A stretch of 64,000 bases of DNA from Neodontobutis hainanensis (Eukaryota > Chordata > Actinopteri > Gobiiformes > Odontobutidae), in the NCBI GenBank assembly GCA_024349245.1, contig JALDNG010000038.1, forward strand, positions 434,001 through 498,000, written 5' to 3'. Each line of letters begins with the position of its first letter. Within the stretch, counting starts at the first letter, position 1. Under the pieces are notes generated by a model, which had not been told where the DNA came from, ran no database searches, and saw only the letters and a program-made list of their open reading frames with translations. This document shows positions 12,265-24,539 of the stretch, in pieces. The translations under genes were made by a program, and so were the position numbers.

Positions 12265-15200
12265 TTTTATGAGCACATGATGATGATGCCCTTTTAACCA
12301 AATCAATATCCCTCAGAGCGAAGCCTTTTTGTCCCTTTGTTTAGCTGCAGAGCACACTGACAAAAGTGAGGCCCACAGTTATTAAACCTAATTATAAACC
12401 TTGTTCAGAGGTTGACCGTCCAGGCTTTTACTGCTTTTATGAAGTGGCCTCATCAGCCTCCATTAATATTTCAGCTGCACCTGAAGTGGAAAATGTCTCT
12501 GGGAACTGGGTCTGTACGTACAATATGTTTGCACATGTCTCTTAGACATTAGCTGCAAGAACACTGCAATGAGCCACGAGTGACCTAAACATACAGTATA
12601 TAAGACAAACAATATCTAATGCCACGTGAATGAAATATAGACGAGATCACAATGTCTCATTTATTTTGACTTATTTCTTTAACGAGTTTCTGAAAACCTT
12701 CAGCACAAACCTCTGAACAGACTCAACAGTTTAGTGTTTCTCAGAGTTTTAGACAAATGGCATTGTTTTTGACATGTTTTCAAAAGAGTGAATAAGAAAA
12801 GGTGTGTTTTGAGTCTGCTTTTGAATGAGTTTTTTTGGGGAAGCATATCTAACACTTACTGGAAGTGAGTTCAATCCCACGCCCCCTGAAGCTCTGGCAA
12901 AATCAATTTCAAACCTGGGATTGGATACAACCAATCAGAATGTAGGAGGCAGTACCAACATGTGCAGGGAGCAACAAAATTTAAAAAACATACAACTAAT
13001 CAGAGAAAAATAAATGAGCAATAGAAGTCGTTATCGATAGGAAAAGTTTCACAGCCACTTTTACTTCGTTCCGAAAGTTAAAAGATTAGGCTGGACAGGA
13101 TTGTGTTTTTGTGCTGCAAACAAACCTTGCGTCAACATGTCTTTGACGCATTGTCTCTCTGCTCCCCTGCGACACAGTTCGTGTAACCTAAGTGCCCTGA
13201 CGTGCGTTGCATTGGGGTACGTAACGAACAGATGCAAACCGATGGGTTATTTTAATAAAACCTCACTTGCCTACGTGACGCTGCCGTGTTTGTGCACCGA
13301 CAGTTTAAACTCACTGACAAAGCTTTGGCCTTATTTAGGCCCAAAGCAATTCATTCACCTCAGCGGGAGTCATACCCAGGCGCACATCTCCAGTAATTAT
13401 GTACTTTTGGCTCTGAGCATGTAGCAGCTACATTTGTGCCATTTTCCCTCATTTCTGCTCACTGTGCCCATAATTTGGATAATTGGTATGATTTTGGGGA
13501 TCAGTCATGTCCTATCACCCCTTTAGCTTTAATCTAAAAAGGGTGAATGCGGGTTATACATTTAAGAATATGTGCATTAGTTTAACACATTAAGAAGAGA
13601 CGGGAGGTCTGCAGACACCAACAAATGGGATTTAGACATTGGCCTCAGCAGTGTGTGGGACTAATGAGACTCTTATTAGACTTGTTTTTTCTGGGGCTGT
13701 AATAAAATCAAGTAAAATCTATACATATAACAAGCAAGCATAATCAGTCAAACGTTTAAAGGCATAAACAAAGCAATGAGTTTTCTGTACTTAATAAACA
13801 CAGTCTTAACAAATCCTAATAATGCAGTCAATACTGAAGGTTTCTGAGTGATCTATCTATTACAAAGTGAGAGATTAAACCAAATAGGCTCCTGGGAAAA
13901 GTGACCAAGCTTCATAAAGTTGCAAATTCAAAGCTCATCTCAACTCCTGTTTAACACAGACTGGTGCAAGTTTGTCTAACAGCTCATGACTGCTGCTCTT
14001 GGTTGCTTTTATTGAAATATTCACTTGATCATTTGCAGAAAATTCAAGGGATTTGCTTTTGTTCTTTAATGTTAATGAAAATAGAAGGACCTGTTCATTT
14101 CTCTGCCTCAAGCTTCCGGCCATTAATCATCACTCGAATCAATCATCACTCAGTCAATACTTTGCTTGGAGCAGTTCAAGATGGATTTTCATGAGTTTGT
14201 AAACTCAAAATCTAGCTGCAGCACATGGTAAGGAATCCATTACGCTTGAGATTGTATGCACTATCAAAGATGACACATCTCACTGTTGTAAGACCACATA
14301 GACCTGTTCTGACCTAAAAAATACCATAAAACATCTTTTCATAGTGGTTAGTTAGATAAACTAATCTATGCTAACCAATTACCTCAAGCCCTCTTTTGCA
14401 GCACAAACCTGTACACACTCTTCCTCTATTTTCTAAACACCTGAACGCCACTCAAGTGGAATCTTAGCCAACAAGCAACAAACGCCTTGTCATGGTTAGA
14501 GCATTGTTTATACAGGAGAACAACTGCTCTGGTAGAGGTTAAATTGAAGGATAAACAAAATACATTATTGTTTATTTCACTTATAGGTGCAATGCAAATT
14601 TCAAAAGATCATGTCAGCAAATAAATAAGAATTTAAACTGTCCCCTTTCTTGTCCAAAAAAACAAATCCGGCTTTGTAGAAAAGGGGCTCATGTTATCAG
14701 TGGAGAGCTGTCCACCCTCAGAGCAGAAAATTGGTCAGTTGCCGGGATATTTCTGTGTGCGTTCCAGCTCACGGCCCTGGGGCAATCACTGAGGTGTGAC
14801 TGGAAGTGAGTCAGCTTTAATGTTTGTCAAATGAAACCACAGCATGAGCGATAAAGATAGAGATGTAAGAAGAGAATCAGGAATATGTCATTCATAGCTC
14901 GCTACTTGAAAATGCAGTGTTGTGGTTTGTTGTGCTCAGGTAAGGACATTTCTATTTGTTCTGTCAGTATCTGTTGAGTGATGACCACAGGGAAACTATT
15001 ATAAAATAAAAAACAGAAACACACGCAGGAAAGAAGGGCAGCTCAATGTTAATGCTGACTAAAATATTCTCATTTAGTCTAAAATAAAGAGCCCTTTGAG
15101 TCACAGCTGCTGTTTGAGTGTGGTTTTGTTCATTTTAATAGAACAGTTGGCAAATGTAAGAAGTTCAGTTTGAACAACATTTTATCACAGAGCCAAGGGA

Positions 15201-18200
15201 TTTTGATTTAAGAGAATTCAGTGAAAAAAAAATAAATCCAGATTTATTTTTGGTAATTTTGGCAAGAATCACTTTAACCCATTGTGTTTTTTTATTATCA
15301 CAATTGGTGCATGAAAAATAAAGTATTGTTAATTTATATTTGGTCAATACAGTCTTATTTCATTTTGATGTAGAGTTATTGTACAGTTGGTGTGCTTTTG
15401 TAACAAGAAAAACATTATTCCATCAACAATAACAACAACTCATAATTAATATCTATAGACATAATTGTGTGCAACATTTCAATTACCTCATAACAGCAGG
15501 TCAATTTATTCCATTAAGGCTAATTGTGTTGAGTCCTACTTATGGAAATGGCTTGTTCCGTGATTCAACAGCATTCATATAAGACCCTCTCCAGTGCAGA
15601 TAAAACCCCAAAAAGCATAATTTTTTTCTGTGAGTTTTTTTTTTTTTTTTTTTGCTGACAGATAGACACACACGTTAGCGGCTCTCGGCGAGGCGCAGGA
15701 TGAGCTAAGCGGCGAGTAATTCCTCTGCGGAGTGGGAAGGACTCATCCACCCATTTGTTCTGGTAATGGGCTCTGCTCTCAGCGCCGTCTGTTTGGAGTA
15801 ATGAAGCTGATAATGGGGACTCATTAATAACTCGCAGTAACTTATGGATTTGTTTTTGTCACAGAATTATATGAGGACTTTTTTCATTTTAGACTGTTGT
15901 ATTGTATAAAACTGTGAGATATTGGCATAGCTTTAGGTGGATCTCAAATGCATGGTGCAATTGGAGACATAAGTTGTCACATGGGAGCTTTCATGCATTG
16001 TTTTGTTTTGTCTGGTTTTTGGACTTCCCTGTTTGGGCCAAACCAAATTCAAAAAAGAGTTTAGGCTAAACAGCAAGTCTTTGGTCTGACACAAAAAGGA
16101 AGTGGCCTTGGTTTGAAACAAATATAAATGTTTCTACAAACATAAATTGAAAGATCCCCAGACCTTTTGAGCACCGAGTACGTTCTAAACCCAGCAGTCT
16201 TTTTCCTCTGACTCATCTAAGCTCACCTGAGCTTAAGACCACTGTGACCTAACCTTTGCTGACACAAAAGTGCATGTTTAACAGTCATCGACTGTTATGT
16301 TTTTGTGGGTCCATAAATGTCAAAGCCGCCCATGTCTGAGTGCATGTCCATCTGGGTTTTATAGTCTATGCTCTGGTTTAATCAAGAGCTGCTAAAAGCT
16401 GACTGACGTTTTTAAGTGAAAAACGCAGGGCGCAGGGAGAGAGTCCTTAAGTTAATATTGAGTTATTAAAGAAGGTTGTAGCTTCAAATAAAATAAAAAC
16501 TCCTTATAATCAAAAGTCCACAGAAATGGAAGGTTAAAAAATAGCAGCACTTCTTTCACTCTTTTTCATTTCAATCTCAGACATCTGCTCTCCGTTGTGC
16601 AAAAGCCAAACGCAGGGGATGGTCCATGTTGTTCAGTAAAGCATTTGTCCTGCTGTGTGTCAGTTTCTCCACTGCTTTAACCCATGTCTCCAAAACTAGA
16701 ACCTGATCTGCTGAAGAGGGCATCAGGTGCTGGGTCTGTAACCTAGAATCCATTCCGCTGAGGATCTACGGCTCTTAATGAATGTTAACAGTAACCACGA
16801 GTCAAACCAGTAGTTTATATGATTAAAAGACATGGTCACTTCATTGCCTTTACTCCATATAACTGCATATTTACAGGAAATTAAGTTTCAGTTTCAGTCT
16901 TGAAGTATTGGCAGCTATAGGTCATGACAACTTTTTTTAATCGAAATATTCTGTTCTGATTATTTGAGAGTGACTTTTTGAGTTTGTTACTCCGAAGGTG
17001 CGGCGTACTTATTAACCCTCAATTTAAAGTTCAGATCATGTCGTTTATGCAATGAAGACAAAGTCAGAACCAAACAAAAACCTGAAGCAACTGTTAACAA
17101 TTCATTTTATGTTTTTCCTAAATTTTTTGGGCTGAGTGAGAATCATCATTAAACAGACGACAGTGTTTTGCTCCAATATTTGGCAAGAGGAATGCTGATG
17201 GAACAAAAAGCTGTGTTATTCTCATAGTCCCCATAGACCTGTTTTGTACTGTTCTAATGGAAACACAACAAGCCCAGGTACAAAGCTATTGTTAAGTAAA
17301 GACTAAAAGTTGCCTCATCAGTCTTACCTTTCTTGTCACAGAAGACTTTAATTTTGAAGGGTTTATATATAGAGTCACTGCACACGATCTGAGCAAACCT
17401 GGCACAAAGTTGTCCAATAGTTTTCAAAAACTGTCTGCCATCATAAAGCTTTTTTAGAGGTAAAAGTTAACCCAGGTGAGACACAAAGTCTGAGCATGAT
17501 GGTCACAAAAGTCCCTTTTTACAAAACAGTAGAGTTTATCATTAGACAGTTTCTGTTTTTAGCAGGTTTTGGTAGATTTGAACAGGTTGTAGATGGATTT
17601 AAAGAGGTAAATGTACAGATTAGACCATTAAAAAAACACAAACCAGAGTCTAATGCACGTTTGGTTAAAGCCCAAGAATAGCTGAATTAAGTGAAAATGA
17701 CACAAACTCCACTGTTGCCAACCAAAACCACAAGAAGCAAAAATCTTATCTTTATCTTATCATTGTTCATAACTGTGGATAGTCTGAGAGCATTTCCTGC
17801 AGCAGACTCATGAATTGTCACATTTCAATGGCCTTTGTTATCATGTCCGCCTCAGCTGCAGCACCTATTTTAGACATTTCCATTTCACTCGAGTGTCTAT
17901 CTGGGAAGCTCTGTGATGCTTCTATAGAGTGGCATGCTGTCTGTCGGCTCTCATTAGTAATAATAAGCTTCCTTAATTGCCTCGTGCCAGTTTGTGCTTC
18001 CATAAAACATTTTCTTATATCTATTCACACAATACATTGTGATGCTGGGACTACATCTAAAAATATTAAAAGGAAAATAATAATTACGCTAATTCTGCAA
18101 AAGAAGTTTGAAAGGAAAGCTTTGATGGAGAGCTGTAACATATTGAGTTCATAACAAGTACGTCCGATAATTAACGCTGCATTTAGTCAATTAAATTTCT

Positions 18201-18244
18201 TTTTCAATAACTTCCATTCTCTAGTGTTTGCATGTTACACAAGC
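12265..18244. other. Gene-free stretch with conserved-element-like blocks
   Basis: No coding gene, RNA gene or named transposon is recognised. Several blocks have balanced composition, no internal repeats and clusters of homeodomain-, SOX- or bHLH-like sites. They look like vertebrate conserved non-coding elements: about 12290-12480, 14690-14850, 15660-15850 and 17760-18010. This is a judgement from texture and motifs; conservation has not been measured. A 19-base poly-T run lies at 15635-15653. Confidence 0.3.
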
Positions 18245-18276
18245 TATTGACCCATGGGTGACGTGCTGGGTCAATA
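18245..18276. repeat. 10-bp inverted repeat around gaccca/tgggtc
   Basis: tattgaccca (18245-18254) and tgggtcaata (18267-18276) are exact reverse complements. A further ccatgggtca at 18287-18296 repeats the same core. Confidence 0.7.
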
Positions 18277-19791
18277 ATTAGCCGGTCCATGGGTCATGTA
18301 CATAAAGAAATAAAAAATTTATCCGAATGTAAATCCTTTTACTGAACCTAAAACAGTTTGATTAAAGGGAAAGGTCCAATAATGAGAGACCGAAGACAAG
18401 ACTGCCAACAAAAACAAAGCTGCATTTAAAATAAAGTATCCCAAGTCCACACAGGTTCATTTTTATCAGGTTTACTGACCATTTATGGCTACCCCGAGGC
18501 TACACAGAGAGTGGTCGTGAAAAAAGAGCTGCTGCTGGTGGGTGCTTTCTTTCTTCTAAAGTTTACTCTAGCTCCCAGGATAGACAGAAGCCTAACGGTA
18601 GCTACACAAAAATCTGCGTCTTTCTGGATTTCCTCTCACATTGTTCCTGATCGGTGAACTAATCAGGGAACTGTCCAGAAAGTACATGGATCATAGATGG
18701 AATCATCCTGTTGCAGTGAAACAAGCCCAGGGCTCAGTTTTTGGTGCATTTAATAACATTTACAAAAGTTTAGATAAATGTTAAAAGTGAAGCCTTTAAG
18801 TTTCTGCTGTAGCTCAAAACTTAAGAATAGACATTTAAGTATACAGCATCTTTTTGTCGTCTGGGTCTCAACACAAACTCCCACACCCAAACAACAAACT
18901 GCTTTTCTTTTATTAAATAGTTTAAATGAGATAAGGCTTAAATTCATCCAAGAACAACTCTGTAGATATTAGAGAAGCTGGATTACTTTAAGCCTCTCAG
19001 TAACTTTTAAAATTAGATAAGGGCCACTTTTACGTTAAAGTTAATTGTCTCTCATAATGTCTGTACTGCTTTTTTCTTTTAATCTCAGGCAGTGAAAGTG
19101 AATGTGGTATAGTAGTGTCAGGGCTGACGCTGGCTGAGGAATAATGATGAGTCAGATTGCAGGTTTGAAAAGACTGCAGAAGGACACTTGTAAGGACCCT
19201 GCTGACTCACTGCTATCACACAGCACTACTGTAATGTCCACAGCTCTGAGAAAGAGCTCGAGAATCAGAACCTAAGCAGATTAAAGTCAATCTTTTTTTT
19301 TTCCCACCTCAACATCAGACCAAAAGGCAAAAACAATCTGACCTTTAAGCAGTGACTAGTTTTTTTCAAAAACAAAATGCATTTTAGTCTACTTTTTGAA
19401 AACTTGAAAAGGGCAGACATTTTTTCAACTTAAGTCTTATATCCATGACACTGCATCATCGCCCTGTCAAAGTAATTCTGCTAGACAGTTCGTTCCACAA
19501 ATGTAGTGGGGCACAGCTCACTGAAGGTCACTGAGCACTTTAGAAATACACGCAGCACTTTAAACAAACGCACACGACTGGTTTTAAGAAAGATTTTATT
19601 GATTGGTTAATAGTTTCACCTGTGGATCTGGTGGAGCGCTTTGGATGATGGCTGGATGAATGGCCTCAAATTATCATTCTGGCAGCTGCTGGAGAGGACA
19701 GAGCTCCTCCTGCCTCCATTGCACTTTTGCACATTGCACCTTGCATGTTTGATAATTACAGGACAGGACAGGACATTACAGGAAAAACATT
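18277..19791. other. Non-coding stretch
   Basis: No gene recognised. The 19100-19260 segment contains TGAGTCAG and TGCTGACTCAC, which are AP-1/MAF-like sites. No other feature is supported. Confidence 0.35.
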
Positions 19792-19841
19792 GATCTCCAT
19801 GAGTCTGGACCTGGTCTAGGACTGGACTACCTCTGTCTCCT
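19792..19841 (+). repeat. Single monomer of the 59-bp minisatellite family
   Basis: gatctccatgagtctggacc and the following 30 bases match the monomer that forms tandem arrays at 49767-49875 and 54001-54290, with a few substitutions. It shows that the monomer is dispersed and not unique to that array. Confidence 0.75.
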
Positions 19842-21337
19842 TTTCTTTGAGACGCATATTTAAAATAAAATGGCCTCGATCATTACCTGTGCTCTCAAGA
19901 TCAGTTTCAACCACTACAACACTTCACCTACAAAACCTGTTCAAAAAGCTTGTTAGTGAAGTGTAAACTGCACTATTCCACTGAAATACACACATTTACT
20001 TCCTTCTCCATTACATCGTCAAAAAGCTTTTACCCACTTCAGATATTCAGCACTTTGCGTCATCAAGGACTCAGGGCAGAGCTTCTTCATTAGCCTGTTT
20101 TTAATGTTATTCCAAAGGTTTTTAAGAGGGTATTTTTTACACTGCAAAAATAACTCAAAAAGCGATCCTTGTACTTTTCACAATGAATACAAAATGCAGT
20201 CTATCATAGAAATTGTATATTATATATTATATGCTCTCACTGCTGCTTCGGTTCATATGCTTATCCACATACACAATGACTTAACACTTTCACAACTGTT
20301 CTATTAACATCTAGGACTGACACGTCAGCTCGTTACTCATCCATCCACAATCCTGGAGAGGTGTACAGAATAATGTACATACAAAAAATCACCATGTATC
20401 ATTGTTGCATGTGTCTGATTTGTTTCATTCTTGGTCTTCCATTTCAAAATTTACCATCTACAGTCTTTGTTGTCTCGTTTGTGATGCGAACCAAACAATT
20501 ATTTTAACACAGTCCTAAATGTGCAGTTTTGTGCAATGGGACAAGATTTCATTTTCTTGAAGTTTGAAATATTAAGTTCTCCCTCTTATTTTACAATAAC
20601 CCATTCCTGATTTTAATGAAAAGTTGTTGTCTTTTTCTTCTTATTTCTCCTCTGTACTACTTTGAGAAAATAGTGTCCTAACATGTTCACAAAATGTCCT
20701 GGAAAATTATAGACGTTGGACATTTGCATAGACCTCAAATATATTATCTACTTCTCTTTTTAAGTTGGCTTTAGTCCCCTGCTGGGTTCTTCATATGTCC
20801 AATATAAAAATGCTGTTTTCCCACTTCAGGCTCTGGACCATTAGCATGACCACGGCTCGAAATACATCAAAGAGAACCAGTCTTGTCTGAGAGTTTTTGT
20901 GCCATTTTTACAATCACCATCACAAACACCTCTCAGCGGAGCATTAGGAACATTAGATTCTTAGGCAGAAATGGACACACGTCTCATCCTAATGAGAACT
21001 GGAAGTGCAGTGGCTATCATTCGGCTGAGTCATTTTAGTTTGCTGAATATCTTGTAAAACATTTGCATAATAAAGCAGAAAAACTAAAATAGTTTTGCAA
21101 TGTGAAAGAACTATTTCTGAAAAGTTAAGTAAAAATTCTAAGGAGTTTTTGGTATCATAACTGGCTCCTTTAATGGCCTTTTCAATGATTTATTAGAAGA
21201 TTTTAGATAAGTTAATATTGGAATTTAGACCATTTGTAAAATATTAATTTGTTTTCGTAACCATTTGGAAGTGGTAAATGGTGACAGTGTAGACAATGGG
21301 ATATGGCAAAGACTGCATATCATAAACTTTTATAATA
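19842..21337. other. Non-coding stretch
   Basis: Nothing recognised; open frames are short and without domains. Confidence 0.4.
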
Positions 21338-21533
21338 TGAGGCTAGCCAGGTCTATTCCACAGTACCAACTAGAAGGGCGTCCATAGAAAGTGTTTGCAA
21401 AAGGCAGGTTCTTTTCAATTAAAAAATTGTGGATGATTGAATTTATGATCAGTGTTTAATCACAATCAAAGAAACATGTTGTTTATGTTAGTAATGGCAA
21501 AACGGTCACTGCATCTTCATACCTAAACCACGG
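21338..21533 (+). repeat. Left ~196-bp direct repeat flanking gypsy copy 1
   Basis: The segment from tgaggctagccaggtctatt to acctaaaccacgg recurs at 25655-25853 in the same orientation with roughly 15 substitutions and one small indel by eye. It ends exactly where the LTR begins (TGTTACGACCC at 21534). It is far too long to be the usual 4-6-bp target-site duplication. Confidence 0.85.
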
Positions 21534-21744
21534 TGTTACGACCCAAGGGTGAAAAATATTAGCTATTAAAGGACACAGGAGACAAGGGTGATTTTTAAAC
21601 TGTTTATTTTTCATTTATGTAAAACTTTTGATAATCCAACCCTCCCGTGCCCAAAGTAACAAAGCAAAAGAACCATGGTGAGGCGGCCAAACAGAATATA
21701 AGGACGGGAAGTCGGACAGGCCAACCCTATACAGGGCCGTAGAA
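21534..21744 (-). repeat. 3' part of the gypsy LTR, copy 1
   Basis: This matches the last ~40 percent of the LTRs at 49876-50429 and 53417-53986, including the CACCCTTGGGTC...TAACA end (here at 21534). Homology stops after ttctacggccctg (read on the minus strand), where the sequence jumps into RNase H. The LTR promoter half is deleted. Confidence 0.85.
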
Positions 21745-22690
21745 AAGTATGAAACTGGGTGATCAATGTCATCTAGACCTTCTTGCAACAAAACAGAGCC
21801 CACCCCGGTGTCACTGGCATCTACAGCCAATTTAAAAGGCCTCTCAAAGGAAGGTGCTGCGAGGACAGGAGCAGACAACATCAAGGACTTGGTGTTTTCA
21901 AAAGCAGAAAAGTTCTTACAAAACCCTCGATAATAACCAACCATTGGCAGATATCGACAAAGCTCAGTGCGGGTGGTTGGGAGAGGAAAAGCCACAATAC
22001 TTTCCACTTTTGCCTGTACATGATGTACCTGACCTCCCCCCACCACCTTTCCTAAGTAGGTGACTGTTGCCTGAGCAAATTCACATTTAGATAAATTGAG
22101 ACAACAAAAGACAATCTGAAGGTGTTCCAAGTGCTCAACCCATGTCTCTGAACACACAACCAAGTCGTCTAAATAAGCCTCACAGAAGGACAGACCGGAC
22201 AGCACGATGTTCATCAAGCACTGAAAGGTAGCTGGTGCATTGCACATGCCAAAAGCCATGACTGTATATTATAAAAAGTCATCAGACGTAACAAAGGCAG
22301 AAATATACTTAGCGCGATCCGTTAAAGGCACCTGCCAATAACCTTTCAGTAAGTCAAGCTTGGACACAAATTTCGCACCTCCAACACGGTCAACACAGTC
22401 CTCAATGCGAGGCAACAAAAAACAATCAGGCTTGGTAACATTGTTCACTTTCCTGAAGTCGGTACAAGCAGGCAAGGTGAACTCCAGGCACTACAACTGG
22501 GCTCAGCGATATTATGGGCCAACATATATTCTACTTGCTGCTTAAGACGGTCTATTTTGTCAGGCATAACACGATCAGGGTGTTGCTTGATTTGCAGTGT
22601 ATCACCAACATCAATATCATGCATCAGCATTTTTGTTTGACATGGCACATCCGAAAACAAAGATTTGTTGGCATTTAACAATTCCGCCTA
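21745..22690 (-). pseudogene. Reverse transcriptase / partial RNase H, gypsy copy 1
   Basis: In order: LFSDVP...DIDVGD leader, EPSCSAWSSPCL (RT start), TDFRKVNNVTKPD, LPRIEDCVDRVGG, KLDLLKGYWQVPL, AFGMCNAPATFQ, the catalytic YLDD box (22164-22175), YLGKVVGGGQV, and the start of RNase H, FKLAVDASDTGVGSVLLQEG. Compared with copy 2 there is a ~31-base deletion just before TDFRK that shifts frame, and a nonsense codon at 22269-22271 where copy 2 has Gln. RNase H stops at HPVSYFS, where a deletion joins it to the LTR; the trailing ~40 residues of the open frame are LTR sequence. It keeps the RT active site but cannot encode a complete enzyme. Confidence 0.88.
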
Positions 22691-22852
22691 ATCTGAGCAT
22701 TGAGGCTCTGGAAGATGAGCTAAATGAGAATAAATGTTATTCATAATGTCAGAATTTAACAACTTCCCTTGAGTTAACGCTTCAGATAAAGCCCCGCCTC
22801 CCTCATCAGCGACTGGCAGTATTATTTACTGAGGTCAAACAGGAGACGGTAA
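22691..22852 (-). pseudogene. Linker between repeat block and RT, copy 1
   Basis: This is homologous to 52506-52690 of copy 2 (SVNNTA..., then the region coding for LLNSDIMTNICSHLAHLPEH). It joins the 16-residue repeats to RT. In this copy the frame ends at 22806 and is not continuous into RT. Confidence 0.6.
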
Positions 22853-23015
22853 TTTTAGCACCGGACAGCACCTTTCCAGTGACAAGACAAGGCGCTGCGA
22901 CTTCAGCACTGGACAGCGCCTTTCCAGTGACAAGACGATGCGCTGCAACTTCAGAACCGGACAGCGCCTTTCCATTGACAAGACCAGGCGCTACAACTTC
23001 AGCACTGGACAGCGC
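22853..23015 (-). repeat. 48-bp tandem repeat in pol, ~3.4 units (copy 1)
   Basis: On the minus strand, units run 23015-22968, 22967-22920 and 22919-22872 plus a partial unit. Each encodes a version of ALSSAEVAAPCLVTGK. The frame is kept throughout and is shared with the integrase C-terminus upstream. Copy 2 has five full units at the matching place. Confidence 0.9.
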
Positions 23016-24215
23016 CACAGGAGAAACAGCAGTATCACAGATGACATGTGACAGAGAAGGTATGCGTTCACAGTAACCTTTCAACATGTTAACGTGACAT
23101 AATCGAGACCCCCGCCGTCTGTCAGGCGTGGCAATCAGATAGTCCCTGTCTCTAACCTTTCTCTGATTGACATAAGGCCCACTGTAGTGAGCCCTGAAGG
23201 CTAGCACCAGGAATAGGTAACAGCACCAGCACTTTGTCACCAGGCTTAAACTCACGGACTTTAGCATGTCTGTCAAACCAGGTCTTCATTTTAGTCTGTG
23301 CAACTTCCAAGTTTTCTTTAGCGATTTCACATGCATGCCGCAGTTTTAACCTAAAGTTACAAACATAGTCCAAAAGGTTTTGCTCTGTCCCTCCACACAG
23401 CCATTTCTCTTTTAATAGTTTTAAGGGACCACGCACCGTGTGTGGAAAAAACAACTCTGAAGGACTAAAACGAAGGGATTCCTGAACCACCTCCCGAATA
23501 GCAAACATTTGGAAATGAACCCCTTCATCCCAGTCTTTTTCAAACTCCAAAACATATGTACAAAGTCTTCAGCGTCTGGTGAAAGCGTTCTAGCACGCCT
23601 TTACTCTCTGGGTGGTACGCGCTAGAGTGACAATGCTGGATGTTGAGTTGCTTAAGGACCTGTGCAAAAATACGTGACATAAAGTTAGTCCCTTGGTCTG
23701 TCTGGACAACTTTAGGCAGACCAAACAGCGAAAAAAAACTTTATCAGGGTTTTCACAACTGAAGTTGTAATTTTTCGCACAGGAAAAACCTCTGGGAAGC
23801 GAGTGGATACACACATGATCGTTATCATGAATTTATTTCCTGTTTTGGTTCGAGGAAGTGGACCCACACAATCAACCAACACCCGTTCAAAAGGTTCACC
23901 AACGGCTGGAATTGGATACAAAGGAGCGGGAGGAACAGTTTGATTTGGTTTTCCCAAAACTTGACACCAATGATATGATTTACAATAACGCACAACATCC
24001 CCTTTAATTCCTGGCCAGAAGAAATGTCGCAGAATGCAATGATACGTTTTTTTTATTCCTATATGACCAGCCATAGAATTATCATGAGCCAACTTTAATA
24101 TCTCGTTTCGATATGGAGTAGGAACTACAATTTGTGTTACAACACTCCACTCTTCCACCGGAGAGACATTTAATGGCGTCCATTTTCGCTTCAACAAACC
24201 GTCCTTAAAAAATAG
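23016..24215 (-). pseudogene. Integrase, gypsy copy 1
   Basis: N-terminal zinc region: AHDNSMAGHIG supplies the two His; the Cys pair region reads CKSYHWCQ, where the family usually has CKSCHxCQ, so one zinc ligand is lost. The core begins with VLVDCVGPLP (first catalytic Asp). It is then broken by one extra T in a T-run (8 here, 7 in copy 2) near 23731-23738, giving a frameshift just before the TDQGTNF-type second Asp segment. The C-terminal part (23550-23152) has the FSPSELFF, LKLRHACEIAKENL and KPGDKVLVLLP blocks. After another one-base shift comes SGPYVNQRKV, the GPY module typical of gypsy integrases. The homologous part in copy 2 is 51489-52196. Confidence 0.88.
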
Positions 24216-24539
24216 CCAGTAGACATGGACTCAATGTCTTTATCAGTAACAGCAACGTCAAATAAGGCTATTAAGGACTTGTCCTTTTTTTGGTCAGTGA
24301 TCAACTGTGACAAAGACAAAGATAGGCTGTTAATATTAACAACATTTTCCAGACTCTTTCAGTCACTATTAGCTGCAAACTGAGCTACATTCGTAGACTC
24401 AGCGACTGCTTTACACAGAAAACTGTCACTCAAGTTAACCTGCTTTTTATGCATGGACCTTGTAACAGCACAAGCCGAAAAAACCTTTGGAAACCTTACA
24501 GCAAGTTCATCTGGAGACTTCATCATTGGAACCAGTGTC
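24216..24539 (-). pseudogene. Spacer between protease and integrase, copy 1
   Basis: Minus-strand coding-like sequence (VKLGTPEMTLVPMMKSPDEL, then FPKVFSACAVTRSM) lying between the protease and the integrase zinc region. It is the expected connecting part of pol, with stops, and is absent from copy 2. Confidence 0.55.
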
